A stretch of DNA of 33,707 bases. Source: Thermodesulfovibrionia bacterium. Its GTDB lineage: Bacteria; Nitrospirota; Thermodesulfovibrionia; UBA6902. Positions 24,678 to 32,800 of the stretch are shown here, piece by piece. A model generated the notes under the pieces. That model was not told where the DNA came from. It searched no databases and saw only the letters and a list, made by a program, of their open reading frames with translations. Made by a program: the position numbers and the translations under genes. Position 1 is the first letter of the stretch, and every line of letters starts with the position of its first letter. The stretch spans positions 1-33,707 of the forward strand of contig CAMYND010000028.1 in assembly GCA_947259645.1 (NCBI GenBank). The letters run 5' to 3'.

Positions 24678-26792
24678 ATGAAAACAAGGTTCGCTTTTTT
24701 ATCATTTCTGATATTACTGCTGGGTAGTACCGCATTAGCCGACATAAAAGAATACAACCTTGTTATCCGCTATGATGCGGTAAATCTCACGGGACGCAGC
24801 GTACAGGCCATGACGATTAATGGCGCTATTCCAGGCCCGTCCCTCAGGTTCCGGGAAGGCGATACAGCCAAAATCCATGTTCGCAATGAGATGGATGTCG
24901 AGACATCAATTCACTGGCACGGGATTCTTCTGCCAAATCTGCAGGATGGTGTCCCGTACGTGACTACTCCTCCGATCATGCCGGGGACGACTTTTACGTA
25001 TGAGTTTCCTTTGATACATTCAGGTACATACTGGTATCACTCTCATACAGGTCTTCAGGAGCAGCGGGGAGTATATGGTTCTATAGTCATCGAACCTCAG
25101 ATGCCATCAATAACAACGGATATTGACCATGTTGTCGTTATTTCCGACTGGACTGATGAAAATCCTGATGAAGTACTTCGGACGCTCAAAAGTGGAAATG
25201 ATTACTACTCACTGAAAAAAGGTGCCATGCAGAGCCTCTACGGGGCAATAAAAGCCGATGCTTTACCAGATGTCCTCATGCGTTCATGGGATCGCATGCC
25301 ACCCATGGACATTTCAGATATAGCCTATGATCGTTTTCTGGTAAACGGGACACAATCAGCATCACTGAACGCACATACGGGGCAGAAGTTACGACTGCGT
25401 ATTATCAACGCTTCTGCATCAACATACTTCTACCTCCAGTATTCCGGCGGGAATATGCAGGTCATTTCTGCTGACGGCGTTAATGTAAAGCCGGTTCATC
25501 TGGAACGCTTTCTGATTGCAGTAGCCGAGACATACGATGTTGTAATAACAGTGCCTGATAACAAGGCATATGAATTTCGCGCCACTGCCCAGGACGGTTC
25601 AGGGTACACATCGCTCTTTATCGGAATGGGGGAACAGGTGGCAGCACCTGATATCCCGAAACCGAATCTCTATAAAATGCACAGCGGCCACGACATGTCC
25701 GGTGCTAACATGAGCAGTATGATGAAACATAATGGCAGCATGTCCCAAAACGATATGAAAAATATGCCTCAGCAGGAAAGCAGCATGTCAGAAAGTGACA
25801 TGAAAGGCATGGTGGAGCAGGAAAGTAACATGAGCATGTCAATGACTGAACGTCCCCCGGCTCCCTATGATAACCTCAGGTCTCCTGTATCTACAGCCCT
25901 CTCGAAAGACCTTCCTCTCCGGGAAATCAGGCTTGAGCTCACAGGTGATATGGAACGGTATGTCTGGTCAATGAATGGTAAAACCCTCAACGAAGCTGAT
26001 CTGATCAGGATTAAAAAGGGAGATAATGTTCGGTTTGTTCTGGTCAACAAAACGATGATGCACCATCCCATGCACCTCCATGGACATTTTTTCAGGGTTG
26101 TTAACAAACACGGAGACTATTCTCCTCTAAAGCATACCTTTGATGTTCCTCCTCTCGGGACTCAGGTTATTGAGTTTTATGCCAATGAGGAGAAGGACTG
26201 GTTCTTTCACTGTCATGTCCTGTATCACATGAAGGCAGGCATGGCCCGTATCGTGCATTATGAGGATTCAGAACTGGATCCGCTGATAGCTCCCATCAGA
26301 AAAAATCTTTTTAAAGAGCACTGGTACTTCTGGGCTGATGCTTCGTTCCTGACTCAGATGACAGAAGGACAACTCGTCGCTGCGGATACACGCAATACAT
26401 TCAGAGGAACATGGGAGGCAGGTTGGGATGAGGACTTTGAGGCGGTGTTTACCTATGAAAGATATTTTAACCGCTTTTTTCAGGCCATTGCCGGTGGGGT
26501 ATTGACTGATGGTGAACAGGAAGACAGGGGAATCATCGGATTCAGATATCTTCTTCCTTTTTTAGTAGAAAGTTCTGTCTGGGTTGATACCGAAGGGGAC
26601 GCGCGTATCACTCTTGATAAATCGGTCCACCTTACAGACAGGCTCTATGCATTTGGTGAGTTTCAGTATGACAGCGAGTCAAAAGAAGAGTGGCTAATCG
26701 GAGCAGGCCTGAAACTGAGCAGGCACTTCTCTCTTATAGCCCAGCATCATTCAGAGTACGATGCGGGCGTAGGCATAAATATCCGGTATTAA
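24678..26792 (+). CDS. CopA-type multicopper oxidase fused to a CopB-like outer-membrane barrel
   Basis: A 704-residue exported protein (signal peptide about 1-21). Cupredoxin domains carry all four copper motifs: HWHG at 79-82, HSH at 121-123, HHPMHLHGHFF near 461 and HCHVLYHMKAGM near 511. Between the second and third cupredoxins lies a Met/His/Ser-rich stretch, about residues 333-393, typical of PcoA/CopA Cu(I) oxidases. After the last motif CopA proteins normally end near 560-600. Here about 160 more residues follow, with alternating beta strands (FRGTWEAGWDEDFEAVFTYE, FLVESSVWVDTEGDARITLD) and an aromatic C-terminus (GVGINIRY), resembling the CopB/PcoB barrel. It likely detoxifies periplasmic Cu(I) while anchored in the outer membrane. 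GGAGCAGGA precedes the ATG. Confidence 0.92.
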   Translation: MKTRFAFLSFLILLLGSTALADIKEYNLVIRYDAVNLTGRSVQAMTINGAIPGPSLRFREGDTAKIHVRNEMDVETSIHWHGILLPNLQDGVPYVTTPPIMPGTTFTYEFPLIHSGTYWYHSHTGLQEQRGVYGSIVIEPQMPSITTDIDHVVVISDWTDENPDEVLRTLKSGNDYYSLKKGAMQSLYGAIKADALPDVLMRSWDRMPPMDISDIAYDRFLVNGTQSASLNAHTGQKLRLRIINASASTYFYLQYSGGNMQVISADGVNVKPVHLERFLIAVAETYDVVITVPDNKAYEFRATAQDGSGYTSLFIGMGEQVAAPDIPKPNLYKMHSGHDMSGANMSSMMKHNGSMSQNDMKNMPQQESSMSESDMKGMVEQESNMSMSMTERPPAPYDNLRSPVSTALSKDLPLREIRLELTGDMERYVWSMNGKTLNEADLIRIKKGDNVRFVLVNKTMMHHPMHLHGHFFRVVNKHGDYSPLKHTFDVPPLGTQVIEFYANEEKDWFFHCHVLYHMKAGMARIVHYEDSELDPLIAPIRKNLFKEHWYFWADASFLTQMTEGQLVAADTRNTFRGTWEAGWDEDFEAVFTYERYFNRFFQAIAGGVLTDGEQEDRGIIGFRYLLPFLVESSVWVDTEGDARITLDKSVHLTDRLYAFGEFQYDSESKEEWLIGAGLKLSRHFSLIAQHHSEYDAGVGINIRY
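25737..25826 (+). repeat. Tandem 45-bp repeat encoding Met-rich units in the copper oxidase
   Basis: Two adjacent 45-bp units encode SMSQNDMKNMPQQES and SMSESDMKGMVEQES. They lie in the Met-rich linker and probably expand Cu(I) binding capacity. Confidence 0.8.
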
Positions 26793-26891
26793 GTCCATCC
26801 CGACCCTCATTTTTAGTTTTAAATACATTATTAATTAGAATCAGCATTAAAGCAATATTGAAGTATCCCCCCTTATGATTTAATCTGCCTT

Positions 26892-27488
26892 TTACTTGCC
26901 CATCAAGAGCGGGTCCTGGTAAATCATCAGATGGGACCAGGGGGTTCCATCGTACATAATATATGAACCGAACTTTCCGGGATACGTTGGAAATTTAGCT
27001 GACTTTGCATCGAAGGGCCAGAAAATCAGCCAGTGGGCCGGTTCCGTGACCCTCTTTGTTCCAGGTTCATGCCAGTCCATATATGTCTTGTTATCCTTCT
27101 CCCAGCGCAGCGCACCTCGGGCCATATACGCGAATCCTGGTGCTTTATTCGTAGGGCCGGGCTTACCGGTGATAAAGTCATTCCACCACTGAAGCGCCGC
27201 CTCATCCATACATGATGGTACCGGCACATCTATCTTGTCAAGATCAGAATAACAGGTAAATCCGTTACTTCCGGTTATAACTTTCCTGTGTTTACCGTCC
27301 CAGTTCACGATTATAATGCTGGCATCATCTGAAATAGCAGGTGGGGCCGCGCTCCGGGCCAGTTTGATCTGCTCATTATCACTCATGTACAATACGGCCG
27401 GTTTAGCAGTCTCGTGCGTCGCCTCTGACTCAGTCTCAAATGCAATTAATAGAGTTATGGCAAAAAATAAAATTGCAGCTTGTTTCAT
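26892..27488 (-). CDS. Exported protein of unknown function
   Basis: A 198-residue protein with an N-terminal signal peptide (ILFFAITLLIAFETESEA, about residues 6-23). The mature part has two Cys (FTCYSDLD and PVPSCMDE), several Trp, and a central PGPTNKAPGFAYMARGALRW stretch, ending in a Trp/Tyr-rich region (HWLIFWPFDA, SHLMIYQDPLL). I do not recognise a characterised domain. It resembles uncharacterised periplasmic proteins and may bind a ligand or metal. Last of the minus-strand run after the selenoprotein fusion, cytochrome c and Met-rich protein, and convergent with the copper oxidase. Confidence 0.78.
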   Translation of the reverse strand: MKQAAILFFAITLLIAFETESEATHETAKPAVLYMSDNEQIKLARSAAPPAISDDASIIIVNWDGKHRKVITGSNGFTCYSDLDKIDVPVPSCMDEAALQWWNDFITGKPGPTNKAPGFAYMARGALRWEKDNKTYMDWHEPGTKRVTEPAHWLIFWPFDAKSAKFPTYPGKFGSYIMYDGTPWSHLMIYQDPLLMGK

Positions 27489-27591
27489 CGCACTCTCCTT
27501 TTCTCGCTATATTCAAAAGATACATCTTTAATTAAATGCATAAAGCAATTGGCACTCGTTTTATTTATCATTTCAGTATTATTATTAAAAA

Positions 27592-28002
27592 CTACCAGCG
27601 CATCATCTCATATTTTTTCTGCATCCTCATATTCTGCTGATCCAGATCCTGCATATCTTTTTGCGATGCATTGCCCTTGCTCATTACTCTTGACATGTCC
27701 ACTAAGTGCTCTGACATGTCCTCCATTAATACTGATATTTGCCTCATACTCTCCGAGTCTGTTTTCTCAGCCATCATATCTCTCATCTGCTGCATCAATC
27801 TGGTCATATGCCCCATATGGTGCATCATGTCGCCTGTTACCTCGTGACCGCTCAACATACGGTCCATCTGCTGCTGATTCATCTGACCCTCCATATGCCC
27901 CCGGTTTCCCTGACCGCTCTTCATAGCTTCGCCCATCTGGGCATAGACGCATGGCACTGCAACGATACTTATCAGCAAAAATGTTGAAATTACTTTTTTC
28001 AT
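27592..28002 (-). CDS. Met/His-rich exported protein
   Basis: A 136-residue protein: signal peptide (VISTFLLISIVAVPCVYA), then a highly Met-rich helical region (GDMMHHMGHMTRLMQQMRDMM, MRQISVLMEDMSEHLVDMSRVM). The composition suggests periplasmic Cu(I)/Ag(I) binding of the CopA-linker or SilE kind, but there is no precise family match. The start at 28002 is chosen over one six codons upstream because GGAGGGAAGA sits directly before it. Neighbours: a cytochrome c upstream and a copper oxidase downstream on the other strand. Confidence 0.82.
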   Translation of the reverse strand: MKKVISTFLLISIVAVPCVYAQMGEAMKSGQGNRGHMEGQMNQQQMDRMLSGHEVTGDMMHHMGHMTRLMQQMRDMMAEKTDSESMRQISVLMEDMSEHLVDMSRVMSKGNASQKDMQDLDQQNMRMQKKYEMMRW

Positions 28003-28064
28003 TCTTCCCTCCTTTCCCATATTATTGTCTATAGTATATTCTCATCATGAATATGTTATGAAAT

Positions 28065-28562
28065 TCAATGATTCTCACTATGTTGAACCTCACCTGAAGC
28101 TGAAAGGGATTGAATGTAGTTGACAATATCCCAAATTTCATTCTCGCTTAAAATATTTTTCCACGCTGGCATCTCTCCCTTGCCATTATCTATTTTCCAT
28201 GCAAATTCAGCATCAGAGTGCGTCCCCGCCATTTGTCTTAAGTTGGCAGGCTTGATAGTAAACGCTTTAGCAGCTGCACCGTCCCCCTCGGCATTTATCC
28301 CATGGCAAGACACACAATTTAGTAAGAAAAGGTCGTTTCCGCGCTTTATCGACTCAGCTGAAGATAGTACCGGGTTTCTTTCCTTCGCGGCATCTTTGGG
28401 GACAAGCCACTCTTTACCTGTTTCATTCTGTACTGTTCCAAGAGACTCATCTTCATCCGGCAGTTCACCTGCGGGGCTTCTTAATAAAATAAATGCAAAG
28501 GAAACAATAATAAACAGTGCCATTGCATTGACAAAGACACTTTCAAGTTTCTTTGTGTCCAC
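28065..28562 (-). CDS. Membrane-anchored c-type cytochrome
   Basis: A 165-residue protein with one N-terminal membrane anchor (SVFVNAMALFIIVSFAFILL) and a single haem c motif, CVSCH (about residues 83-87). The likely distal Met is in GKGEMPAWKN. The layout fits small cytochrome c domains of the cbb3 CcoP/nitrite reductase-accessory type. I chose the GTG at 28562: it follows the stop of the selenoprotein fusion by 1 bp and has GGAG 8 nt upstream. The ATG at 28613 would force a 50-bp overlap into the preceding gene. It probably passes electrons to or from the upstream membrane selenoprotein. Confidence 0.88.
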   Translation of the reverse strand: MDTKKLESVFVNAMALFIIVSFAFILLRSPAGELPDEDESLGTVQNETGKEWLVPKDAAKERNPVLSSAESIKRGNDLFLLNCVSCHGINAEGDGAAAKAFTIKPANLRQMAGTHSDAEFAWKIDNGKGEMPAWKNILSENEIWDIVNYIQSLSASGEVQHSENH

Positions 28563-28563
28563 C

Positions 28564-30036
28564 TTAAATGCTCCGATAGAGTGCTGCCATAAAGAGAAAA
28601 GCACAGAAAACACTCACATAGTAAAATGATTTATCCATGTTCAGCCTCATTACATAAGTAAGGGCTCTCTGTTTCTTCTCATATAACCTGTGCTTCTGTA
28701 TGATTTTTAAAATAAGACTGGTCCCAATGATATTGGAGAGAACACCTATTGTCAGAAAAAAGTCCTGAAAATGCCCGAGAAAGACAACTGTTGCCGGGAT
28801 CGCCATGAGCGGCATAACATTGGCCATATACTGCGCGCAACATGCGACGACAGAAGTCGAGGACAATCCTCCTGCTACAGCCACTGCCGAACCAGCCCTC
28901 CCTGACAGCTTCCGCACCCTCACCACTTCCCGAAGGTATGTGTACAGGCCAACCTGAATTCCAAAACCCGTGCCAAGCATCAATATCCAGTACCAGACTA
29001 GCTTGAACTGATCGATTGAGTGAGCAAATGTTGCGGTTACAGAGGATATCAGGAAATATACTGTAAAAAGTGAAACTGCTGCAGTTATGCCCCAGATTAT
29101 CGGCCTGCTGTTTAATCGCTTATTGTTGCTGTCAGCATGACTCAGGTCCCCTGATGCATTTGATCCCTGTATAATTTCGTTGCATATCGTTTCCCCCTCC
29201 ATGGACGGTTTCACTCTATTCACCTGAACTGGCGCAGAATAATTGTCATAAGTCTCTCGCTTCCATCGAAAGGGAATATCAACAATTTCACCAGGAATTT
29301 GAATCGCATAGAGAGCGTTAAAGGCCTCCATAAGTACGGCCCTCTGTTGAAGAATATGATCAGGCTCTCCAAGAGGATGACCAAATGGCCACTTCAGGAA
29401 AATAGACCTCGGTGGTTTAACCTTTTCTGTAAAGTTTCTTACAATCGATATCCCGATCGTCGAGATCCCTGCTTTTTCAATCTCCCGCTGTATCAGCCCG
29501 ACGGACTGATTGCAGATACCTCAGCCAGGTGTGAGCAATACAACATCCACATTATTTTCTTTCAGTCTTTTTGCAACTTCCCGCGATGTGTCGTGAATAA
29601 GCGTCTGAACATGGATACCTTTGATATGCCCCATAAAGCCATAATGTTTCTCTGCCAACTGCCCAATAAATCCTTCAGACGCCAACTCTCTAAGCCTTTC
29701 AATTGGGAACAAGATATTCAGATCTTTATCAGCATCTGAATGGTCATAGTAATCATGGGTTATCATAAGATCACTCAGAGGTCTTTCTGCATCTATCTCT
29801 CTGAACGTAGCATCACCCTGCGGGTCGTCCATGTCAAATGGGACCTGATCCCTTTGGTGGATTCCTCCCGTAGTGACAAGCGCGACTTTTGAGTCGGACA
29901 AAAGCTTTGTTACCGGTATCCATGGAATATCAGTTGACTCAACTGCATGGAATAACTCACTGAAAATGCCGGCGAGAGACGGATACCGTGTCAAGAATTT
30001 TGCAACTGTCCTGCGTTTTAGTCTTGCCAGATTCAT
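28564..30036 (-). CDS. Selenoprotein: GrdB-like reductase domain fused to a membrane domain, UGA-Sec at codon 172
   Basis: A single frame of 490 residues when the TGA at 29521-29523 is read as selenocysteine. Residues 1-171 match the glycine/betaine/sarcosine/D-proline reductase selenoprotein B family, ending DVVLLTPG. Next come Sec172-Gly-Ile-Cys, then QSVGLIQREIEKAGISTIGI, the family continuation. The bridge of 63 codons between the UGA and the next ATG has no stops and reads as family sequence (VKPPRSIFLKWPFGHPLGEP). Residues about 305-490 add four to six membrane helices with a Cys pair (STSVVACCAQYMANVMPL). Start: ATG at 30036 with AAGGA 8 nt before. TGA works as a true stop in other genes here, so general recoding is unlikely. 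Sec-x-x-Cys suggests thiol/selenol redox. The partner is unknown; a cytochrome c gene follows by 1 bp. Confidence 0.88.
29492..29510 (-). promoter_or_regulatory. Candidate bacterial SECIS hairpin
   Basis: On the minus strand the RNA from 10 nt past the UGA reads AUCAGUCC-GUC-GGGCUGAU, an 8-bp stem with one U-G pair and a GUC loop (or 7 bp with a five-base loop). The loop G lies 19 nt after the UGA, inside the range known for bacterial SECIS elements, and the G-U loop dinucleotide matches the SelB-binding consensus. The codons also make sense as protein, as expected for a bacterial SECIS within a coding region. Confidence 0.75.
29521..29523 (-). other. UGA codon read as selenocysteine
   Basis: In-frame TGA inside the conserved Pro-Gly-U-Gly-Ile-Cys motif. 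Family homologues carry Sec or Cys here. The frame continues for 318 codons downstream. Confidence 0.85.
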
Positions 30037-30485
30037 TTGATCATCCTTAGCTTATATTTTTTATGCCACAGATAATGTACCAATAAAAAACGAATGAAAC
30101 ATGAAGAACTTTTGAATAAATTGTGAATTCATAAGAATTGACCAGTTGCGAAGCAAATTGATTGATCATCATAATCACAAGAATTTTATTGTTCTTAATG
30201 TCGATAACCTTAATCGTCTCTGGTATTTTGACAAATAAAGCGAATCATGAGTTCATATTTTATTCATATTTATTGTTTTAAATAGAGAGTATGGAGGACC
30301 TGATCTGAAGATCTTAAAAATCATGACCTTTAGCATGGCTATATTTCTCCTCTTTGCGGTCTTTCTCTCTTCATCCACCACTATAAAATCGCCAGGAATG
30401 AGAGAACTGCTATTAGCACTGACAAATAGATCTGGAGTTGATGCTTGAGCAATAAAATTAACAGTATCAGATAAAGGAGGAGGAA
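30037..30485. other. Divergent intergenic region, selenoprotein and DsbA-like genes
   Basis: About 450 bp of AT-rich DNA. On the plus strand a perfect TTGACA at 30228-30233 precedes TATTTT/CATATT candidates at a spacing longer than ideal (20-22 bp). A GGAGGA at 30293 marks a possible small ORF, listed separately. No structured RNA gene is recognised. Confidence 0.35.
30305..30448 (+). CDS. Possible small membrane or signal-like peptide
   Basis: From a CTG placed 6 nt after GGAGGA the frame gives 47 residues: KILKIMTFSMAIFLLFAVFL, a basic N-terminus and a hydrophobic helix, then SSSTTIKSPG and a short polar tail. The first ATG in frame is at 30323 but is 24 nt from the ribosome site. It lies 37 bp before the DsbA-like gene, so it might be a leader peptide or small membrane protein. 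A CTG start makes this weak. Confidence 0.28.
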   Translation: MKILKIMTFSMAIFLLFAVFLSSSTTIKSPGMRELLLALTNRSGVDA

Positions 30486-31211
30486 ATGATCAAAAAGAAA
30501 AATTTAGTCGTTCTGGTATTACTCACAATCTCTCTATTAGTAGCAGGTTGCGCGGACAAGGAAAAGCTTGACAATATTAGTCAATCGCTCATGGATATTA
30601 ACGATACCCTGAAAAATATTGAATTAAAATTGGACAAACTCCCCAAAACTGCCGCAGCTGCACCGCAAAGGCCAACGGTAGACTACAACAAAGTACATAA
30701 CATGCCGATAGGAACTTCAGCGACAATAGGTGTTAAAAATGCTGCTGTTACTGTCGTTGAATTTTCTGATTTTCAGTGTCCCTATTGCGCACGTTTCGCG
30801 CCTACAATCAAGGAAGTGTTAAAGGCATATCCCAACGAAGTACAATTTGTATATAAGGATTTCCCGCTCTCTTTTCATAAACAGGCGAAAAACGCGGCCA
30901 AGGCAGCACGCGCGGCAGGGGAACAGGGAAAGTACTGGGAAATGCATGATCTGATCTTTGAGAAATACTCCACGGTGAACGAGGAAATGTTCAAGGAATT
31001 TGCGGCAAAACTAAGCCTGGACATGAATAAATTTAATGCCGACTTCAGCAGCAATAAATATGATGCCCTAATTCAGCAGGACATTAACCTCGGCAGGCAG
31101 GCAGGAGTTACCGGCACTCCATCTCTCTTTATGAACGGGAAGAGAATGCAAAGAAGATCTTTTGATGATTTCAAGGTAGCTATAGACGCCATATTAAAGC
31201 AGAAAAAGTAA
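30486..31211 (+). CDS. DsbA-family thiol oxidoreductase lipoprotein
   Basis: A 241-residue lipoprotein: lipobox LLVAGC with Cys22, then a short coiled coil (LDNISQSLMDINDTLKNIELKLDKL cut into heptads, about residues 28-52), then a DsbA/BdbD-like thioredoxin domain. The active site is CPYC at 98-101 (DFQCPYCARF). The cis-Pro loop is GVTGTPSLFMNGK. This is the short DsbA_4/Thioredoxin_4 type. Attached to a membrane, it would oxidise or isomerise thiols in the periplasm. AGGAGGAA lies directly upstream of the ATG. It is divergent from the selenoprotein fusion and may act in the same thiol redox circuit. A strong terminator follows. Confidence 0.93.
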   Translation: MIKKKNLVVLVLLTISLLVAGCADKEKLDNISQSLMDINDTLKNIELKLDKLPKTAAAAPQRPTVDYNKVHNMPIGTSATIGVKNAAVTVVEFSDFQCPYCARFAPTIKEVLKAYPNEVQFVYKDFPLSFHKQAKNAAKAARAAGEQGKYWEMHDLIFEKYSTVNEEMFKEFAAKLSLDMNKFNADFSSNKYDALIQQDINLGRQAGVTGTPSLFMNGKRMQRRSFDDFKVAIDAILKQKK

Positions 31212-31245
31212 ACAGAGTACACCACTAGCAAAACACCGCGTATTT

Positions 31246-31280
31246 TTCCCGGGCAAGGGTGAGAAACCTTTGCCCGGGAA
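31246..31280 (+). terminator. Hairpin terminator after the DsbA-like gene
   Basis: A 14-bp stem, TTCCCGGGCAAGGG pairing with CCTTTGCCCGGGAA (one G-U pair), encloses a 7-nt loop and is followed by TTATTATAA. It starts 34 bp past the stop. The T run is short but the stem is very strong. Confidence 0.75.
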
Positions 31281-31341
31281 TTATTATAACTTCATATTCC
31301 CTTCATCATTTAATGATAATAATTAGTCGAGGATTACCGAG

Positions 31342-31680
31342 ATGACTGATATGAATAAACCATTTACTCTGATAATAATTCTGACATTGATTTTCCTTCA
31401 TGCGGGAACATATGACTCGTCTGCTGAGCGTAAGAACAATCGAAATATTCCCTATGGCGATTACTGTTCACATGTTAGTAATTATGGAACACATCACGGC
31501 AAACTTACCAATAATCAGGTCCAGATAGCATTGAACCATTATCTCGGTAAAAAGGGGCTTGATTTTGAAATCATCAACGGCAAGGGCAGATTTGTTAAGG
31601 TACTCATTAAAGACAATAATAAAGCAGTAGACACTATTATTTTCGATCGCAACAACGGGCGTATACGATCTATTAAGTAA
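31342..31680 (+). CDS. Small exported protein of unknown function
   Basis: A 112-residue protein with an N-terminal signal peptide (FTLIIILTLIFLHAGTYDSSA, about residues 8-28). The mature region begins with basic/Asn residues and contains DYCSHVSNYGTHHGKLTNNQ, then a beta-rich end (GRFVKVLIKDNNKAVDTIIF) with a PepSY-like look. One Cys and a His pair could bind metal. AGGATTACCGAG precedes the ATG. No family is recognised with certainty; similar small exported proteins occur near metal-resistance genes. Confidence 0.75.
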   Translation: MTDMNKPFTLIIILTLIFLHAGTYDSSAERKNNRNIPYGDYCSHVSNYGTHHGKLTNNQVQIALNHYLGKKGLDFEIINGKGRFVKVLIKDNNKAVDTIIFDRNNGRIRSIK

Positions 31681-31686
31681 AAGAGA

Positions 31687-31734
31687 TTAACCCGTTTCAG
31701 GTTAATCATAGTAGTTGATCCCGAAACGGGTTAA
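31687..31734. terminator. Inverted repeat between convergent genes
   Basis: TTAACCCGTTTC and GAAACGGGTTAA are perfect 12-bp inverted arms around a 24-nt loop. They lie exactly between the stop codons of two convergent genes, and the right arm contains the histidine kinase stop codon. It may be a bidirectional terminator, though it has no T-run. Confidence 0.6.
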
Positions 31735-32741
31735 AGCGGCAACTCTAAATCTACTTCAGTCCCCTGTTTTTCACGACTTTCTACATGGATACTGCCTTTA
31801 TGCCCTTCTACTATTTTTCTAGCAATAGCCATTCCTAAACCAGTTCCATAACTCTTTTTTGTATAAAATGGAATAAAGATGTTCTCCAGCGTTTCCCTGT
31901 CCATCCCTGCACCGCGATCTCTGATTTTAATATAAATATTTCTCTCATCGCATTCTGACCGAATATCAATACTATCTCCCTCATCAGAGGCTTCTATCGC
32001 ATTGTTTATAAGATTAACCAGCGCCCTTTCAATGTGGGATCTGTCCAAAGGTATAAGCACAGAGTTAACTGCTAAATCTATAGACAGTGTTACACCTTTA
32101 TGCTCTGCTTTCTCCTTACAGTAATGATGAGCTTTCATTATGAGCGCTCCGATGTCCGTGTCTGCCAGTCTCATTTTGATTGGCCTGGCAAAGTCCAGCA
32201 CATCATGAACAATAACTTTCATGTCTTCTGCTGAATTCATGATTACTTCCGACGCAGATTCAACATTTCCTTTTCCCTCCCTGATACGTCTTGCAAATCC
32301 TGAAATTGAAATAATCGGATTTTTCAAGTCATGAACTATGGCGGCGGCAGCCTGGCCAAGCCCTGCTAGATAGCGGTCTTTTGCGGTCTTCTCCCTGAGG
32401 GTTTTTTCACGATCCACAAAATATCCTGCTAGAAGTGCTATGGAGCCCGAGAATAATGCATGCAATAGTTTATTCGCTATAAATGCCATATCATTCGTCC
32501 AGTTAATTATTATGTAAGGGACGTATAATATTGATACGAACAAATAAGTTAATACGGCCCCTCTAAACCCAAATGCCAGAGCCCCCAGGACAAGGGGCAG
32601 ATAATAAAGTTCAGTAAAGATATTATGTAGACTATGAACATTTGTATGAGTGGAGTAATGAAGGTAAGAAATCAATAAAGCTGAAACGATAATAACAATT
32701 AATATGGTCTTCTTGCGTCTATTTATTTTATCCCCGATCAT
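31731..32741 (-). CDS. Membrane sensor histidine kinase
   Basis: A 336-residue kinase. Residues 1-110 hold about four to five membrane helices with little outside the membrane. These are followed by a HisKA domain with the phospho-acceptor His137 in AIVHDLKNPIISISG, and a HATPase domain: N box LVNLINNAIEAS, G1 DRGAGMDRET, F box FIPFYTKK, G2 GTGLGMAIARKI. No response regulator is adjacent within the window. The signal is probably sensed in or near the membrane. A diguanylate cyclase gene on the same strand lies 59 bp upstream, so the two may be co-transcribed. Confidence 0.92.
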   Translation of the reverse strand: MIGDKINRRKKTILIVIIVSALLISYLHYSTHTNVHSLHNIFTELYYLPLVLGALAFGFRGAVLTYLFVSILYVPYIIINWTNDMAFIANKLLHALFSGSIALLAGYFVDREKTLREKTAKDRYLAGLGQAAAAIVHDLKNPIISISGFARRIREGKGNVESASEVIMNSAEDMKVIVHDVLDFARPIKMRLADTDIGALIMKAHHYCKEKAEHKGVTLSIDLAVNSVLIPLDRSHIERALVNLINNAIEASDEGDSIDIRSECDERNIYIKIRDRGAGMDRETLENIFIPFYTKKSYGTGLGMAIARKIVEGHKGSIHVESREKQGTEVDLELPL

Positions 32742-32800
32742 TACAACTTATGTATTAAATTCATTTCATCAGGCCTATGCAGGACTCTACTCTCAGGCAA

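Noticed and set aside
28065-28613. Cytochrome c start at the ATG at 28613.
   Set aside because: It would overlap the upstream gene by 50 bp and add a segment out of keeping with the family. The GTG at 28562, with GGAG upstream and 1 bp after the previous stop, is better.
28564-29331. A separate membrane-protein gene starting at the ATG at 29331 (MEAFNALYAIQ).
   Set aside because: That ATG is internal: the frame is open from the UGA at 29521 and the residues before and after it are continuous selenoprotein-B-family sequence. No ribosome site precedes it.
29521-29523. General reassignment of TGA to an amino acid in this organism.
   Set aside because: TGA is a normal stop here, for example at the end of the NRPS gene (8486-8488, in an ATGA overlap) and of the hupE-like gene.
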